A stretch of 6,097 nucleotides of DNA from Azovibrio restrictus. Its GTDB lineage: Bacteria > Pseudomonadota > Gammaproteobacteria > Burkholderiales > Rhodocyclaceae. Below, piece after piece: positions 1 through 6,097 of this stretch. The stretch covers positions 1 through 6,097 of the forward strand of contig QKDJ01000112.1 of assembly GCA_003252145.1 (NCBI GenBank). The letters run 5' to 3'. Both the position numbers and the translations under genes were made by a program. Under the pieces are notes generated by a model. The model did not search any database and had not been told where the DNA came from. It was given only the letters and a program-made list of their open reading frames with translations. The number at the start of each line of letters is the position of its first letter. Within the stretch, counting starts at the first letter, position 1.

Positions 1-1672
1 GGGGTTTGAGGCGCTCGGCCGGCACCCGCAGGCGCCGCTCATCCTCGGTTACCAGTTCAATACCTTCGTCGGGGGAAATGTCCGCCAATGAAATGGCATC
101 CAACCAACGGGGGTCCCGACGGAACAGGTCCGCCAGCAAGGGTGCCAAAGGCAGGCGTTGGCCTTCCACCACCACGCCCATGTCCAGATCGAGCCAGCCT
201 CCGCTGCCTTCCTGCAGGTCTGCTTCCCAGGCATCCACCTCCAGATAGTGATGGCGGAAATGGGGCGCGAAATTCACCTGCCAGCCGGAATCCTCCAGAG
301 TGGACACCCCTTCGTCCATGAAGTCTTCCCAGGCCTCTTCCGAGGCCAGGCCATAGATTTTCGCCGGCCGCTTGCCGAAGCAGTAGAGCACCTGCCCGGG
401 CACCGACTCCAGCCCCAGCTGCGCCAGCTCATCCAGCAACAGGGCCTCGGCCTCCGGCTTGCGTTGCAGATGCACCAGTTCGCCACTGGGCAGGGTCACG
501 TATTCCCGAGGGTCATCAAAGGCCAGGACGATGTCTCCATAGCGGAGAAAGGCTTCGGCGTAGTCAAAGGCATGGGCGTTGAAATTGGCCGAATAATCCC
601 GCCAGCCCCGGATGCCATGAATATCCAGGGTATCCAGATGCAGACTACCTTCGGGCGGCACATCCAACTGCCGGCACTGGGCCTCCAGGTCCCGGGCCGG
701 CTTGGGCACACCCGGGGCCACTTCAGCCAGGGCATCGGCCACCAGAGCGGCCTCCCGCGGCGAAAGGGGCGGCAGACTCAGAAGTTTTTCGGCCATGTCG
801 GAAGACATGTCGAGAATCAAGGGACCGACCCAGGCCTCTTCCATATCCAGATACCAGGGCGGCAGCGTGGGAATGATCCGAGTAGCCTCGGGCTGGGCCA
901 GCAGCCGGGGATGTTGCAAGCCCTGGCCTTCGGCCTGCCAGGCAATCTGTCCAGGCCGTGACGGGCCTTCCGCCAGGGTAACAGGAGGGGAGCCGGCAAT
1001 CAGGCGGCCACTGCCCGCCAGCTTTTGCAGCAGCTCGGCACCCTTCTGAGGGGTGAGAGTGAACCCATCTTGAGAGAAGTACGGATTCCGGGCTGCCCAC
1101 AGCAGTCGCAGTATGGGCAGATCATCATCCTCAATGAACTGGGGGGGCTGTACCAGGGCCTTTTCCGTCAAGGTCCAGGGCTTGGCTGTATCGGGCCTGG
1201 CCCCTTTCAAGGGCCGCACCCGCACTTCCGCCTGCAGCCACTCCAGCTGATAGAACAGTCTGACCTTGGCCTGGCCCGATGCCCGGCTCTTGCTAGTTTT
1301 TTCCACCGCCTGACTGAGTCGGCGCAGATCGGTGAGCCAGGACAACACCCCGGGAGAAACCCGTTCAGGGTTGGCCCGTTCATCCAGGGCCTTGAGCAGC
1401 ACCGCCGCCGCATGCTTGCAATGATGCCGTACCGGACAGGTACAACCGGCGGAAATCCCCTCGTCCGGCGTCTTGCCGAGAAAATGGATCAAGACCCGGT
1501 AAGGCTGAGCCGCCGATCCCTGGACCTGGGCCACGATGCGCTGTTCCTTCACGTCCAGTTCGGACACTGCCTCCAGATAGCCCTCGCCCTTTTTAACGGT
1601 GGCCTCGCCCAGCCATTGCTGGACATGATCCTCAGTAAAGCATTCCGATACGGGGGTTTTAGTGGCGCTCAT
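1..1672 (-). CDS. SWIM zinc-finger protein, N-terminal part of a probable SNF2-family helicase (partial, runs off left edge)
   Basis: Reading the minus strand from the ATG at 1672 gives 557 residues with no stop before the window edge, so the C-terminal part is missing. A SWIM zinc-binding motif, CxCx5CxH, is seen at residues 77-87 (C77, C79, C85, H87; about 1444-1412), inside CTCPVRHHCKHAAAVLL. After it comes a long region without a motif I can assign, including RLFYQLEWLQAEVRVRPLKG at 138-157. A stretch near 491-512 (GWLDLDMGVVVEGQRLPLAP, W493 to P510) matches what I remember from just ahead of the ATPase core in proteobacterial SWIM-SNF2 helicases. In that family SWIM probably contacts nucleic acid or protein, and the SNF2 motor (Walker A, DEAH box) follows. 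That motor would lie outside this window, so helicase activity is inferred. The start overlaps the ubiB stop (TGATG) and has no Shine-Dalgarno, which suggests translational coupling. Alternative: a SWIM protein without a motor. Confidence 0.85.
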   Translation of the reverse strand, partial: MSATKTPVSECFTEDHVQQWLGEATVKKGEGYLEAVSELDVKEQRIVAQVQGSAAQPYRVLIHFLGKTPDEGISAGCTCPVRHHCKHAAAVLLKALDERANPERVSPGVLSWLTDLRRLSQAVEKTSKSRASGQAKVRLFYQLEWLQAEVRVRPLKGARPDTAKPWTLTEKALVQPPQFIEDDDLPILRLLWAARNPYFSQDGFTLTPQKGAELLQKLAGSGRLIAGSPPVTLAEGPSRPGQIAWQAEGQGLQHPRLLAQPEATRIIPTLPPWYLDMEEAWVGPLILDMSSDMAEKLLSLPPLSPREAALVADALAEVAPGVPKPARDLEAQCRQLDVPPEGSLHLDTLDIHGIRGWRDYSANFNAHAFDYAEAFLRYGDIVLAFDDPREYVTLPSGELVHLQRKPEAEALLLDELAQLGLESVPGQVLYCFGKRPAKIYGLASEEAWEDFMDEGVSTLEDSGWQVNFAPHFRHHYLEVDAWEADLQEGSGGWLDLDMGVVVEGQRLPLAPLLADLFRRDPRWLDAISLADISPDEGIELVTEDERRLRVPAERLKP

Positions 1673-3183
1673 CAGAGGTACAGGGCCGCAGCGATCAGGG
1701 CCAGCAACAGGGCAATAACCAGCAGCCAGCGATTCTGCTGTTGTTGGGCCGCAACGAGTTGCGCGAGCTGGGGCGCCAGATCATCCTTGGGCGGACGAGC
1801 CAAGGCCTGATGTACCAGGCGAGGCAATTGAGGCAGGGTGCGAGCCCATTGGGGCGCCTCCTGCTGCATGCCCTTCATCACGCCGCGCCAGCCCAGCTGT
1901 TCGCTCATCCAGCGCTCCAGGAAGGGTTTTGCGGTCTTCCACAAATCCAGATCCGGGTCCAGCTGCCGCCCCAGGCCTTCGATATTGAGCAGGGTTTTCT
2001 GCAACATCACCAGTTGGGGCTGGATTTCCACATTAAAGCGGCGGCTGGTCTGGAACAGGCGCAACAGCACCTTGCCAAAGGAAATATCCCTCAGCGGTCG
2101 GTCAAAAATGGGTTCGCAGACGGCCCGAATGGCCGCCTCGAATTCATCCACCCGGGTATTGGCCGGCGCCCAGCCGGATTCGATATGGGCCTCGGCCACC
2201 CGTTTGTAGTCCCGGCGGAAGAAAGCCAGGAAGTTCTGAGCCAGGTAGTTCTTGTCCGTATCGGTCAGGGTGCCGACGATGCCGAAATCCAGGGCGATGT
2301 AACGCCCGTCCGGATGCACAAAAATATTGCCCGGATGCATGTCCGCATGAAAGAAGCCATCCCGGAACACCTGGGTGAAGAAGATTTCCACCCCGGCCAT
2401 GGAGAGCCGCTCCAGATCAATCCCTTGCTCCCGCAGGGCTTCGATGCGGGATATGGGCGTGCCGTACATGCGCTCCATCACCATCACCGTCGGCGTGCAC
2501 CAATCCCAGAACACCTCGGGAACGATGAGCAACTCCGAGCCTTCGAAGTTACGCCGCAATTGGGAGCAGTTGGCAGCTTCCCGCATCAGGTCCAGTTCGT
2601 CGCGCAGATACTTGGCGAATTCGGCCACCACCTCCCGGGGCTTCAGGCGCTTGCCATCGGCCCAGACCTTTTCCAGCAGCATGGCTGCTGCATCCATCAG
2701 GGCCAGATCGTGCTCGATAACCCCGCGCATATTGGGCCGCAGGATTTTCACGGCCACATCCGTGCCATTGGGCAGGCGGGCAAAATGGACCTGGGCGATG
2801 GAAGCGGACGCCACGGGAGTGGCATCAAACTCGGTGAAGACTTCGGAGGCGGGCTTGCCGTAGGCCTTTTCGATTTCCTTCAGGGCCAGTTCGGAGCGAA
2901 AGGGCGGCACCCGGTCCTGAAGACGGGCCAGTTCATCGGCGATATCCGCGGGCAGCAGATCCCGGCGAGTGGAGAGCACCTGGCCGAACTTGACGAAAAT
3001 GGGGCCCAGATTCTCCAGGGCCAGCCGCAAACGCACCGCCCGTGGCTGGGACAGGTCGCGCCAGAATTGCAGGGCATTGGCCAGGCGGGCCAGACGCCCG
3101 GATGGCTCCAACTCCAGGACCATGGAGTCCAAGCCGTAACGACTGGCTACGGAAAGAATCTTGAGAAGGCGGAAAATACGCAT
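1672..3183 (-). CDS. ubiB: UbiB, ubiquinone biosynthesis protein of the ABC1/ADCK/COQ8 atypical kinase family
   Basis: 503 residues. UbiB is required for ubiquinone synthesis in bacteria. The family has a protein-kinase-like fold that acts as an ATPase and is thought to help the membrane-associated Ubi complex handle lipid intermediates, not to phosphorylate proteins. Seen in order: the family-specific KxGQ segment [12 protein letters not shown] (K65, G67, Q68, S71, R73); the alanine-rich nucleotide loop ASASIAQVH (125-133), which replaces the usual glycine-rich loop; VAVK with K146; the catalytic-type loop HADMHPGN (279-286, D281, N286); and the metal-binding DFG (299-301). One hydrophobic segment, about 485-503, ends the protein. 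E. coli UbiB, as I recall, is about 40 residues longer with two C-terminal membrane segments. The ATG at 3183 gives the typical start [10 protein letters not shown]. The only Shine-Dalgarno-like element is a weak GGA 8 nt upstream, and an out-of-frame ATG sits 5 nt earlier. It is first in its unit, divergent from argS, with no ubiE or ubiJ immediately upstream. Confidence 0.97.
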   Translation of the reverse strand: MRIFRLLKILSVASRYGLDSMVLELEPSGRLARLANALQFWRDLSQPRAVRLRLALENLGPIFVKFGQVLSTRRDLLPADIADELARLQDRVPPFRSELALKEIEKAYGKPASEVFTEFDATPVASASIAQVHFARLPNGTDVAVKILRPNMRGVIEHDLALMDAAAMLLEKVWADGKRLKPREVVAEFAKYLRDELDLMREAANCSQLRRNFEGSELLIVPEVFWDWCTPTVMVMERMYGTPISRIEALREQGIDLERLSMAGVEIFFTQVFRDGFFHADMHPGNIFVHPDGRYIALDFGIVGTLTDTDKNYLAQNFLAFFRRDYKRVAEAHIESGWAPANTRVDEFEAAIRAVCEPIFDRPLRDISFGKVLLRLFQTSRRFNVEIQPQLVMLQKTLLNIEGLGRQLDPDLDLWKTAKPFLERWMSEQLGWRGVMKGMQQEAPQWARTLPQLPRLVHQALARPPKDDLAPQLAQLVAAQQQQNRWLLVIALLLALIAAALYL

Positions 3184-3201
3184 GGCATGAGTCCGGGATC
3201 A

Positions 3202-3223
3202 AGCCGGAAAGTGTAGCCGGAAA
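3202..3223. repeat. Short direct repeat upstream of ubiB
   Basis: AGCCGGAAA occurs at 3202-3210 and again at 3215-3223, with a 13-base period, 19 bases upstream of the ubiB ATG. It may be a protein-binding pair or chance. Apart from the predicted promoters and the inverted repeat, I see nothing else in the 160-base intergenic region. Confidence 0.3.
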
Positions 3224-3230
3224 ACAGGCC

Positions 3231-3254
3231 AAAGTCCGTCTTTTGCAGGACTTT
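3231..3254 (-). promoter_or_regulatory. Inverted repeat in the ubiB leader region
   Basis: AAAGTCC (3231-3237) and GGACTTT (3248-3254) are perfect 7-base inverted arms around a 10-base loop. In the predicted ubiB transcript this could form a small hairpin in the 5' leader; in DNA it could be an operator. It does not look like a terminator because the stem is AT-containing and no U-run follows on either strand. The function is unknown and it may be chance. Confidence 0.3.
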
Positions 3255-3306
3255 CCCTCATGTTTTAGCGAAACCGCAAAGGAACCCGGCTGGTACCGTC
3301 AGGGCG

Positions 3307-3335
3307 GTTATAATCCGACCTTTGATTTTTGCCAG
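3307..3335 (-). promoter_or_regulatory. Predicted ubiB promoter overlapping the argS -10 box
   Basis: On the minus strand, CTGGCA (plus positions 3335-3330; 4 of 6 matches to TTGACA) is followed by a 17-base spacer and TATAAC (3312-3307; 5 of 6 matches to TATAAT). Transcription would start near 3300 and give ubiB a leader of about 117 nt. The -10 shares four bases (3309-3312) with the argS TATAAT on the other strand, so polymerase could probably not occupy both at once. Confidence 0.4.
3309..3314 (+). promoter_or_regulatory. Predicted -10 box of the argS operon
   Basis: A perfect TATAAT lies 29 bases before the argS ATG. This puts transcription start near 3321 and gives a leader of roughly 23 nt. 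No good TTGACA-like -35 is found at 15-19 bp spacing (the best, CCGGCT at 3286-3291, matches at 2 of 6), and there is no extended TG. Either the promoter is weak, or it needs an activator. The call rests on one hexamer and its position. Confidence 0.55.
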
Positions 3336-3343
3336 ACTTTTCA

Positions 3344-5110
3344 ATGGCCCACGATTCCAAGACCGAACTGACGGCACTGCTGCAACAAGCCCTGGCCAGT
3401 GTCGCCCCCGAAGCCACCGATACCCCCATCCAGCTGGAACGCCCTCGGGACCCGACCCACGGGGATTTCGCCACCAACCTGGCCATGCAACTGGCCCGGG
3501 CCCTGAAGAAGAATCCCCGGGAAATCGCTCAACGCCTGGTGGCTGAACTGCCTCCCTCCAAACTGGTGACCAAGGCCGAAGTGGCGGGCGCCGGTTTCAT
3601 CAATTTCACTCTGGACGCTGGCGCCAAGACGGATATTGTGAAAACCGTGCTGACCACCGGCGAAGCCTATGGCCGCTCCACCCTGGGCGGCGGCAAGAAG
3701 GTGCAGGTGGAGTTCGTGTCCGCCAACCCCACGGGGCCGCTGCATGTGGGCCACGGCCGGGGCGCTGCCTACGGGGCTTCCCTTTCCAGCCTGCTGGCCT
3801 ACGCCGGTTGGGATGTGACCCGGGAATATTACGTGAACGATGCGGGCCGGCAGATGGACATCCTGGCCGTCTCCACTTGGCTGCGCTATCTGGAAATGAA
3901 CGGGGTTAGCGGCATTGCTTTCCCCCCCAACGGCTACCAGGGCGACTATGTGCGCACCATGGCCGAGCAGCTGAAAACAGCCCGGGCCGACCGCTACGTC
4001 CGCACGGCCGATGCCGTACTGGAAGGCACCCCAGGTTTGCCCGATGGATTGCGGGACGACCCGGAAGCCAAGACCCAGCGAGAGCAGCATCTGGATGCCC
4101 TGATCGCCAACGGCAAGAAGCTGCTGGGCGAAGACTGGCACGGGGTGCATCAGCATGCCCTAACCGAACAACTCTCCGACGGTCGCAGCGACCTGGAGGA
4201 ATTCGGCGTCCATTTCGACGTGTGGTTCTCGGAAAAGTCCCTGTTCGACACGGGTCTGGTGGCCCGCTGCGTGGACAAGCTGGAACAGGCGGGTCACCTC
4301 TACGTGCAGAACGGCGCCAAGTGGTTCAAATCCACCGCCTTCGGCGACGAGAAGGACCGGGTGGTACAGCGGGACAACGGCATCTACACCTACTTTGCGT
4401 CCGACATCGCCTATCACCTGAACAAATTCGAGCGGGGCTTCGACAAGGTCATCAACATCTGGGGCGCCGACCATCACGGTTATATCCCCCGGGTGAAGGG
4501 CGCTATCCAGGCACTGGATCTGGATGCGGAAAAACTCCAGGTGGCCCTGGTGCAGTTCGCCGTGCTCTACCGCAACGGCCAGAAGGCCTCCATGTCCACC
4601 CGCTCCGGCGAGTTCGTCACCCTGCGGGACCTGCGCGCCGAAGTGGGCAACGATGCCTGCCGCTTCTTCTATGTGCTGCGCAAGGCCGACCAACATCTGG
4701 ACTTCGATCTGGACCTGGCCAAGAGCCAGACCAACGAAAACCCCGTGTATTACATCCAGTACGCCCACGCCCGGGTGTGCTCGGTCATGAATCAATGGGC
4801 TGGCGATGAAAGCAGTCTGACGGAAGCCAATCTGGCCCGCCTGGACAATCCCCGGGAACTGGCTCTGGCTGCCAAGCTCTCCGAATTCCCCGAGGTGATT
4901 GAAGCCGCTGCCCGGGATCTGGCCCCCCATCAGGTAGCTTTTTACCTGAAGGACGTGGCTGCCGAATTCCACGCCTGGTACAACGCCGAGCGCATGCTGG
5001 TGGACGACGAGGAACTCAAGCTGGCCCGCGTGTCGCTGGCAGCTGCCGTCCGTCAGGTCATCCGCAATGGTATGAATATGCTGGGTGTATCCTGCCCGGC
5101 CAGCATGTAA
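3344..5110 (+). CDS. argS: Arginyl-tRNA synthetase (class I)
   Basis: 588 residues, complete. This cytoplasmic enzyme charges tRNA-Arg with arginine using ATP. Seen: an N-terminal additional domain (about 1-90, with RPRDPTHGDFATNLAMQLAR at 33-52); the class I signature VEFVSANPTGPLHVGHGRGA (122-141) with HIGH-type HVGH at 134-137; ArgRS core blocks EYYVNDAGRQMD (161-172) and IWGADHHGYIPRVKGA (372-387); a degenerate KMSKS loop, MSTR, at 417-420; and a C-terminal DALR-type anticodon-binding helical domain from about 465, with NPVYYIQYAHARV (466-478) and the usual ending NMLGVSCPASM. The ATG at 3344 gives a normal N-terminus. An in-frame TTG at 3329 would add five residues but lies very close to the predicted transcription start, so I prefer the ATG. 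There is no clear Shine-Dalgarno before it; the leader is AT-rich. It is the first gene of the argS, SPOR, dsbA unit. Confidence 0.98.
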   Translation: MAHDSKTELTALLQQALASVAPEATDTPIQLERPRDPTHGDFATNLAMQLARALKKNPREIAQRLVAELPPSKLVTKAEVAGAGFINFTLDAGAKTDIVKTVLTTGEAYGRSTLGGGKKVQVEFVSANPTGPLHVGHGRGAAYGASLSSLLAYAGWDVTREYYVNDAGRQMDILAVSTWLRYLEMNGVSGIAFPPNGYQGDYVRTMAEQLKTARADRYVRTADAVLEGTPGLPDGLRDDPEAKTQREQHLDALIANGKKLLGEDWHGVHQHALTEQLSDGRSDLEEFGVHFDVWFSEKSLFDTGLVARCVDKLEQAGHLYVQNGAKWFKSTAFGDEKDRVVQRDNGIYTYFASDIAYHLNKFERGFDKVINIWGADHHGYIPRVKGAIQALDLDAEKLQVALVQFAVLYRNGQKASMSTRSGEFVTLRDLRAEVGNDACRFFYVLRKADQHLDFDLDLAKSQTNENPVYYIQYAHARVCSVMNQWAGDESSLTEANLARLDNPRELALAAKLSEFPEVIEAAARDLAPHQVAFYLKDVAAEFHAWYNAERMLVDDEELKLARVSLAAAVRQVIRNGMNMLGVSCPASM

Positions 5111-5114
5111 GGAG
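5108..5114 (+). promoter_or_regulatory. Ribosome binding site of the SPOR gene
   Basis: TAAGGAG, whose TAA is also the argS stop codon, lies 5 bases before the ATG at 5120. Overlap of a stop with a strong Shine-Dalgarno suggests translational coupling to argS, and it fixes the start. Confidence 0.85.
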
Positions 5115-5119
5115 CCGTC

Positions 5120-5716
5120 ATGAGTCGTGAAACGAAATCCAGGAAACCCGCCCCCAGGAAGAAATCCGGTGGAGGTACCCTGGTCGGCATGTTCATCGGC
5201 CTGGTGCTGGGGGTACTGATCGCCGCCGGCGTGGTCTGGTACATGAACAAAACCCCGGTGCCTTTCGTAAACAAGGTGCAACCGGCCCCGGGCAATACGG
5301 CTAATCCGAACCAGCCTCCCATGGCCCTGCCCGGCAAGCCCGGGGACCCTGTGCCCGAGAAGCGCTTCCAGTTTTACGACATTCTGCCGGGCAAGACCGA
5401 AGCCAATCCGGGCAAGGAACCCCCGGCTCCTGCCGACGTCAAACCGGTCCAGGCCGCCAAACCCGAGGCCGCTGAAAAGCAAGGCAAGCCCCATTTCCTG
5501 CAAGCGGGCTCTTTCAGCCGCGCCCAAGAGGCCGATAACCTGAAGGCCAACCTGGCCATGATGGGCCTGGAAGCCAATGTGCAGCAGGTGATGGTTCAGG
5601 ACAAGACCTTCTTCCGCCTGCGCCTGGGCCCCTACACCAAGATTGAAGATGCCAACAAGGTCCGTGCCGAACTGGCCAAGGCTGGCGTTGAAACCACCCT
5701 TGTGGGTAAGGAGTAA
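5120..5716 (+). CDS. SPOR-domain inner-membrane protein, FtsN-like architecture
   Basis: 198 residues, complete. The layout is a short basic cytoplasmic N-terminus (1-19, rich in K and R), one membrane segment (about 20-42, TLVGMFIGLVLGVLIAAGVV), a periplasmic proline/alanine-rich linker (about 45-122), and a C-terminal SPOR domain (about 124-196). SPOR hallmarks are FLQAGSFSRAQEA (126-138) and FFRLRLGPYTKIEDA (164-178). The linker holds the block RFQFYDILPG (82-91), which recurs in FtsN-like and other proteobacterial SPOR proteins. SPOR domains bind glycan strands stripped of stem peptides, which gather at the division septum, so a role in cell division or envelope maintenance is likely. Orthology to FtsN itself is not shown: the protein is shorter than E. 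coli FtsN and sits next to argS and dsbA. The start is fixed by TAAGGAG at 5108-5114, which overlaps the argS stop codon. The gap to argS is 9 bases. Confidence 0.93.
   Translation: MSRETKSRKPAPRKKSGGGTLVGMFIGLVLGVLIAAGVVWYMNKTPVPFVNKVQPAPGNTANPNQPPMALPGKPGDPVPEKRFQFYDILPGKTEANPGKEPPAPADVKPVQAAKPEAAEKQGKPHFLQAGSFSRAQEADNLKANLAMMGLEANVQQVMVQDKTFFRLRLGPYTKIEDANKVRAELAKAGVETTLVGKE
5707..5713 (+). promoter_or_regulatory. Ribosome binding site of dsbA
   Basis: TAAGGAG lies within the last codons of the SPOR gene, 6 bases before the ATG at 5720. It is the same heptamer used for the SPOR gene, which supports co-expression of the two envelope proteins. Confidence 0.85.
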
Positions 5717-5719
5717 AAC

Positions 5720-6097
5720 ATGACTCAGAACCGCCGTTCCTTCCTGACAGCCTCTGCCCTGCTGGCCCTGACGCCTCTGGCTTCCCGTGCCATGGCCCAG
5801 ACTCAAGGCCGGGATTACCTGCTGCTCGAGCAACCCCAGCCCAAGGAAGACCCCAAGAAGATTGAAGTAATCGAGTTCTTCTCCTACGGCTGCGGTCATT
5901 GCAACGACTTCAACCCCATCGTGAAGGCCTGGGCGGCCAAGCTGCCCGCCGATGTGGTGTTCCGCAAGATTCCCGTGGTCTGGAATGCCGCCTGGGGCAA
6001 CCTGGCCCGCCTGTATTACACCCTGGACGCCCTGGGCGATGCGGTGCGTCTGGACGATGCGGTGTTCTCCGCCCTGCACGGTCAGCATCTGCGTCTC
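5720..6097 (+). CDS. dsbA: DsbA-type periplasmic thiol:disulfide oxidoreductase (partial, runs off right edge)
   Basis: The first 126 residues are visible; the window ends on a codon boundary with no stop. DsbA proteins donate disulfide bonds to folding periplasmic proteins and are reoxidised by DsbB. Seen: a signal peptide (about 1-26) with a hydrophobic core SFLTASALLALTPL and a likely cleavage after A24-M25-A26; a thioredoxin-fold strand IEVIEFFSYGCGHCNDF (48-64) with the DsbA-type CGHC active site at C58-C61; and FRKIPVVWNAAWGNLARLYY (81-100), typical of DsbA where the helical insert begins. The n-region carries twin arginines, NRRSFL (4-9), which fit the core of the Tat consensus, so export by Tat rather than Sec is possible. 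The start at 5720 has TAAGGAG at 5707-5713 inside the end of the SPOR gene, leaving 3 bases between the genes. The cis-proline loop (xxP) lies beyond the edge, so the full fold is inferred. Confidence 0.94.
   Translation, partial: MTQNRRSFLTASALLALTPLASRAMAQTQGRDYLLLEQPQPKEDPKKIEVIEFFSYGCGHCNDFNPIVKAWAAKLPADVVFRKIPVVWNAAWGNLARLYYTLDALGDAVRLDDAVFSALHGQHLRL

Noticed and set aside
158..1810. Two plus-strand open frames (158-961 and 1025-1810) opposite the SWIM gene
   Set aside because: Both are the codon-aligned reverse of the SWIM-protein frame. The minus-strand reading carries the zinc motif and stays open from 1672 to the edge.
1741..3216. A 491-codon open frame on the plus strand opposite ubiB
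   Set aside because: It is codon-aligned with ubiB in reverse, is low-complexity (Gly, His, Gln, Leu rich) and resembles no family, while ubiB has every expected motif.
3272..3309. AACCGC (3272-3277) and GCGGTT (3304-3309) as a possible operator or hairpin
   Set aside because: The arms are only 6 bases with a 26-base gap, which is easily expected by chance in GC-rich DNA.
3341..4156. A 271-codon minus-strand open frame inside argS
   Set aside because: It is a codon-aligned antisense shadow of argS with no domain or ribosome binding site.
5104..5119. Possible terminator between argS and the SPOR gene
   Set aside because: The gap is 9 bases, with no stem-loop or T-run, and is occupied by a ribosome binding site.
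4160..6088. A 642-codon open frame on the minus strand across argS, the SPOR gene and dsbA
   Set aside because: It is codon-aligned with the three real genes, which happen to share one frame. In that phase, antisense stops need sense TTA, CTA or TCA codons, which are avoided in these GC-rich genes. The left end is set by the CTA codon in argS (L273). The predicted protein has no recognisable domain.
1..6097. CRISPR array, tRNA or rRNA gene, insertion sequence, integration site or riboswitch
   Set aside because: No regularly spaced repeats, cloverleaf arms, transposase-like frame or terminal repeats were seen. Apart from about 160 bases between ubiB and argS, the window is essentially all coding.

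Overview
This is an ordinary GC-rich chromosomal segment. Its gene content points to a betaproteobacterium, possibly Rhodocyclales or a relative. The evidence is a ubiquinone pathway (UbiB), an ArgRS of the ANPTGP/MSTR type, and the argS, SPOR-protein, dsbA gene order, which I recall from betaproteobacterial genomes but could not check here. The assignment to class is inference from protein style, not a database result.

Layout: two divergent transcription units flank a short intergenic region (about 3184-3343). The leftward (minus-strand) unit starts with ubiB (3183 to 1672). It runs directly into a large SWIM zinc-finger protein whose start codon overlaps the ubiB stop by one base (TGATG). 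That second gene leaves the window at position 1. Only its N-terminal 557 residues are visible, and they look like the front half of a SNF2-family helicase. The rightward (plus-strand) unit is argS (3344-5110), a membrane-anchored SPOR-domain protein (5120-5716) and a DsbA-type thiol:disulfide oxidoreductase that is cut by the right edge (5720-6097). The last two genes each have a TAAGGAG Shine-Dalgarno sequence at the tail of the preceding gene, so the three genes read as one operon.

Regulation: a TATAAT box lies just upstream of argS. The same AT-rich spot read on the other strand gives a fair -35/-10 pair for ubiB, so the two units may share one overlapping divergent promoter. The predicted ubiB leader is about 117 nt and contains a small inverted repeat and a short direct repeat.

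How the genes work together: the rightward unit joins a cytoplasmic housekeeping enzyme (arginine charging) with two cell-envelope proteins, one that probably binds denuded peptidoglycan at the septum and one that forms disulfides in the periplasm. The leftward unit joins a ubiquinone-biosynthesis ATPase with a putative DNA or RNA remodelling ATPase. I found no RNA gene, mobile element, CRISPR array, or convincing undescribed system. The points most worth a second look are the twin-arginine signal on DsbA, the ubiB/helicase overlap with no Shine-Dalgarno, the shared divergent promoter, and the truncated UbiB membrane anchor.
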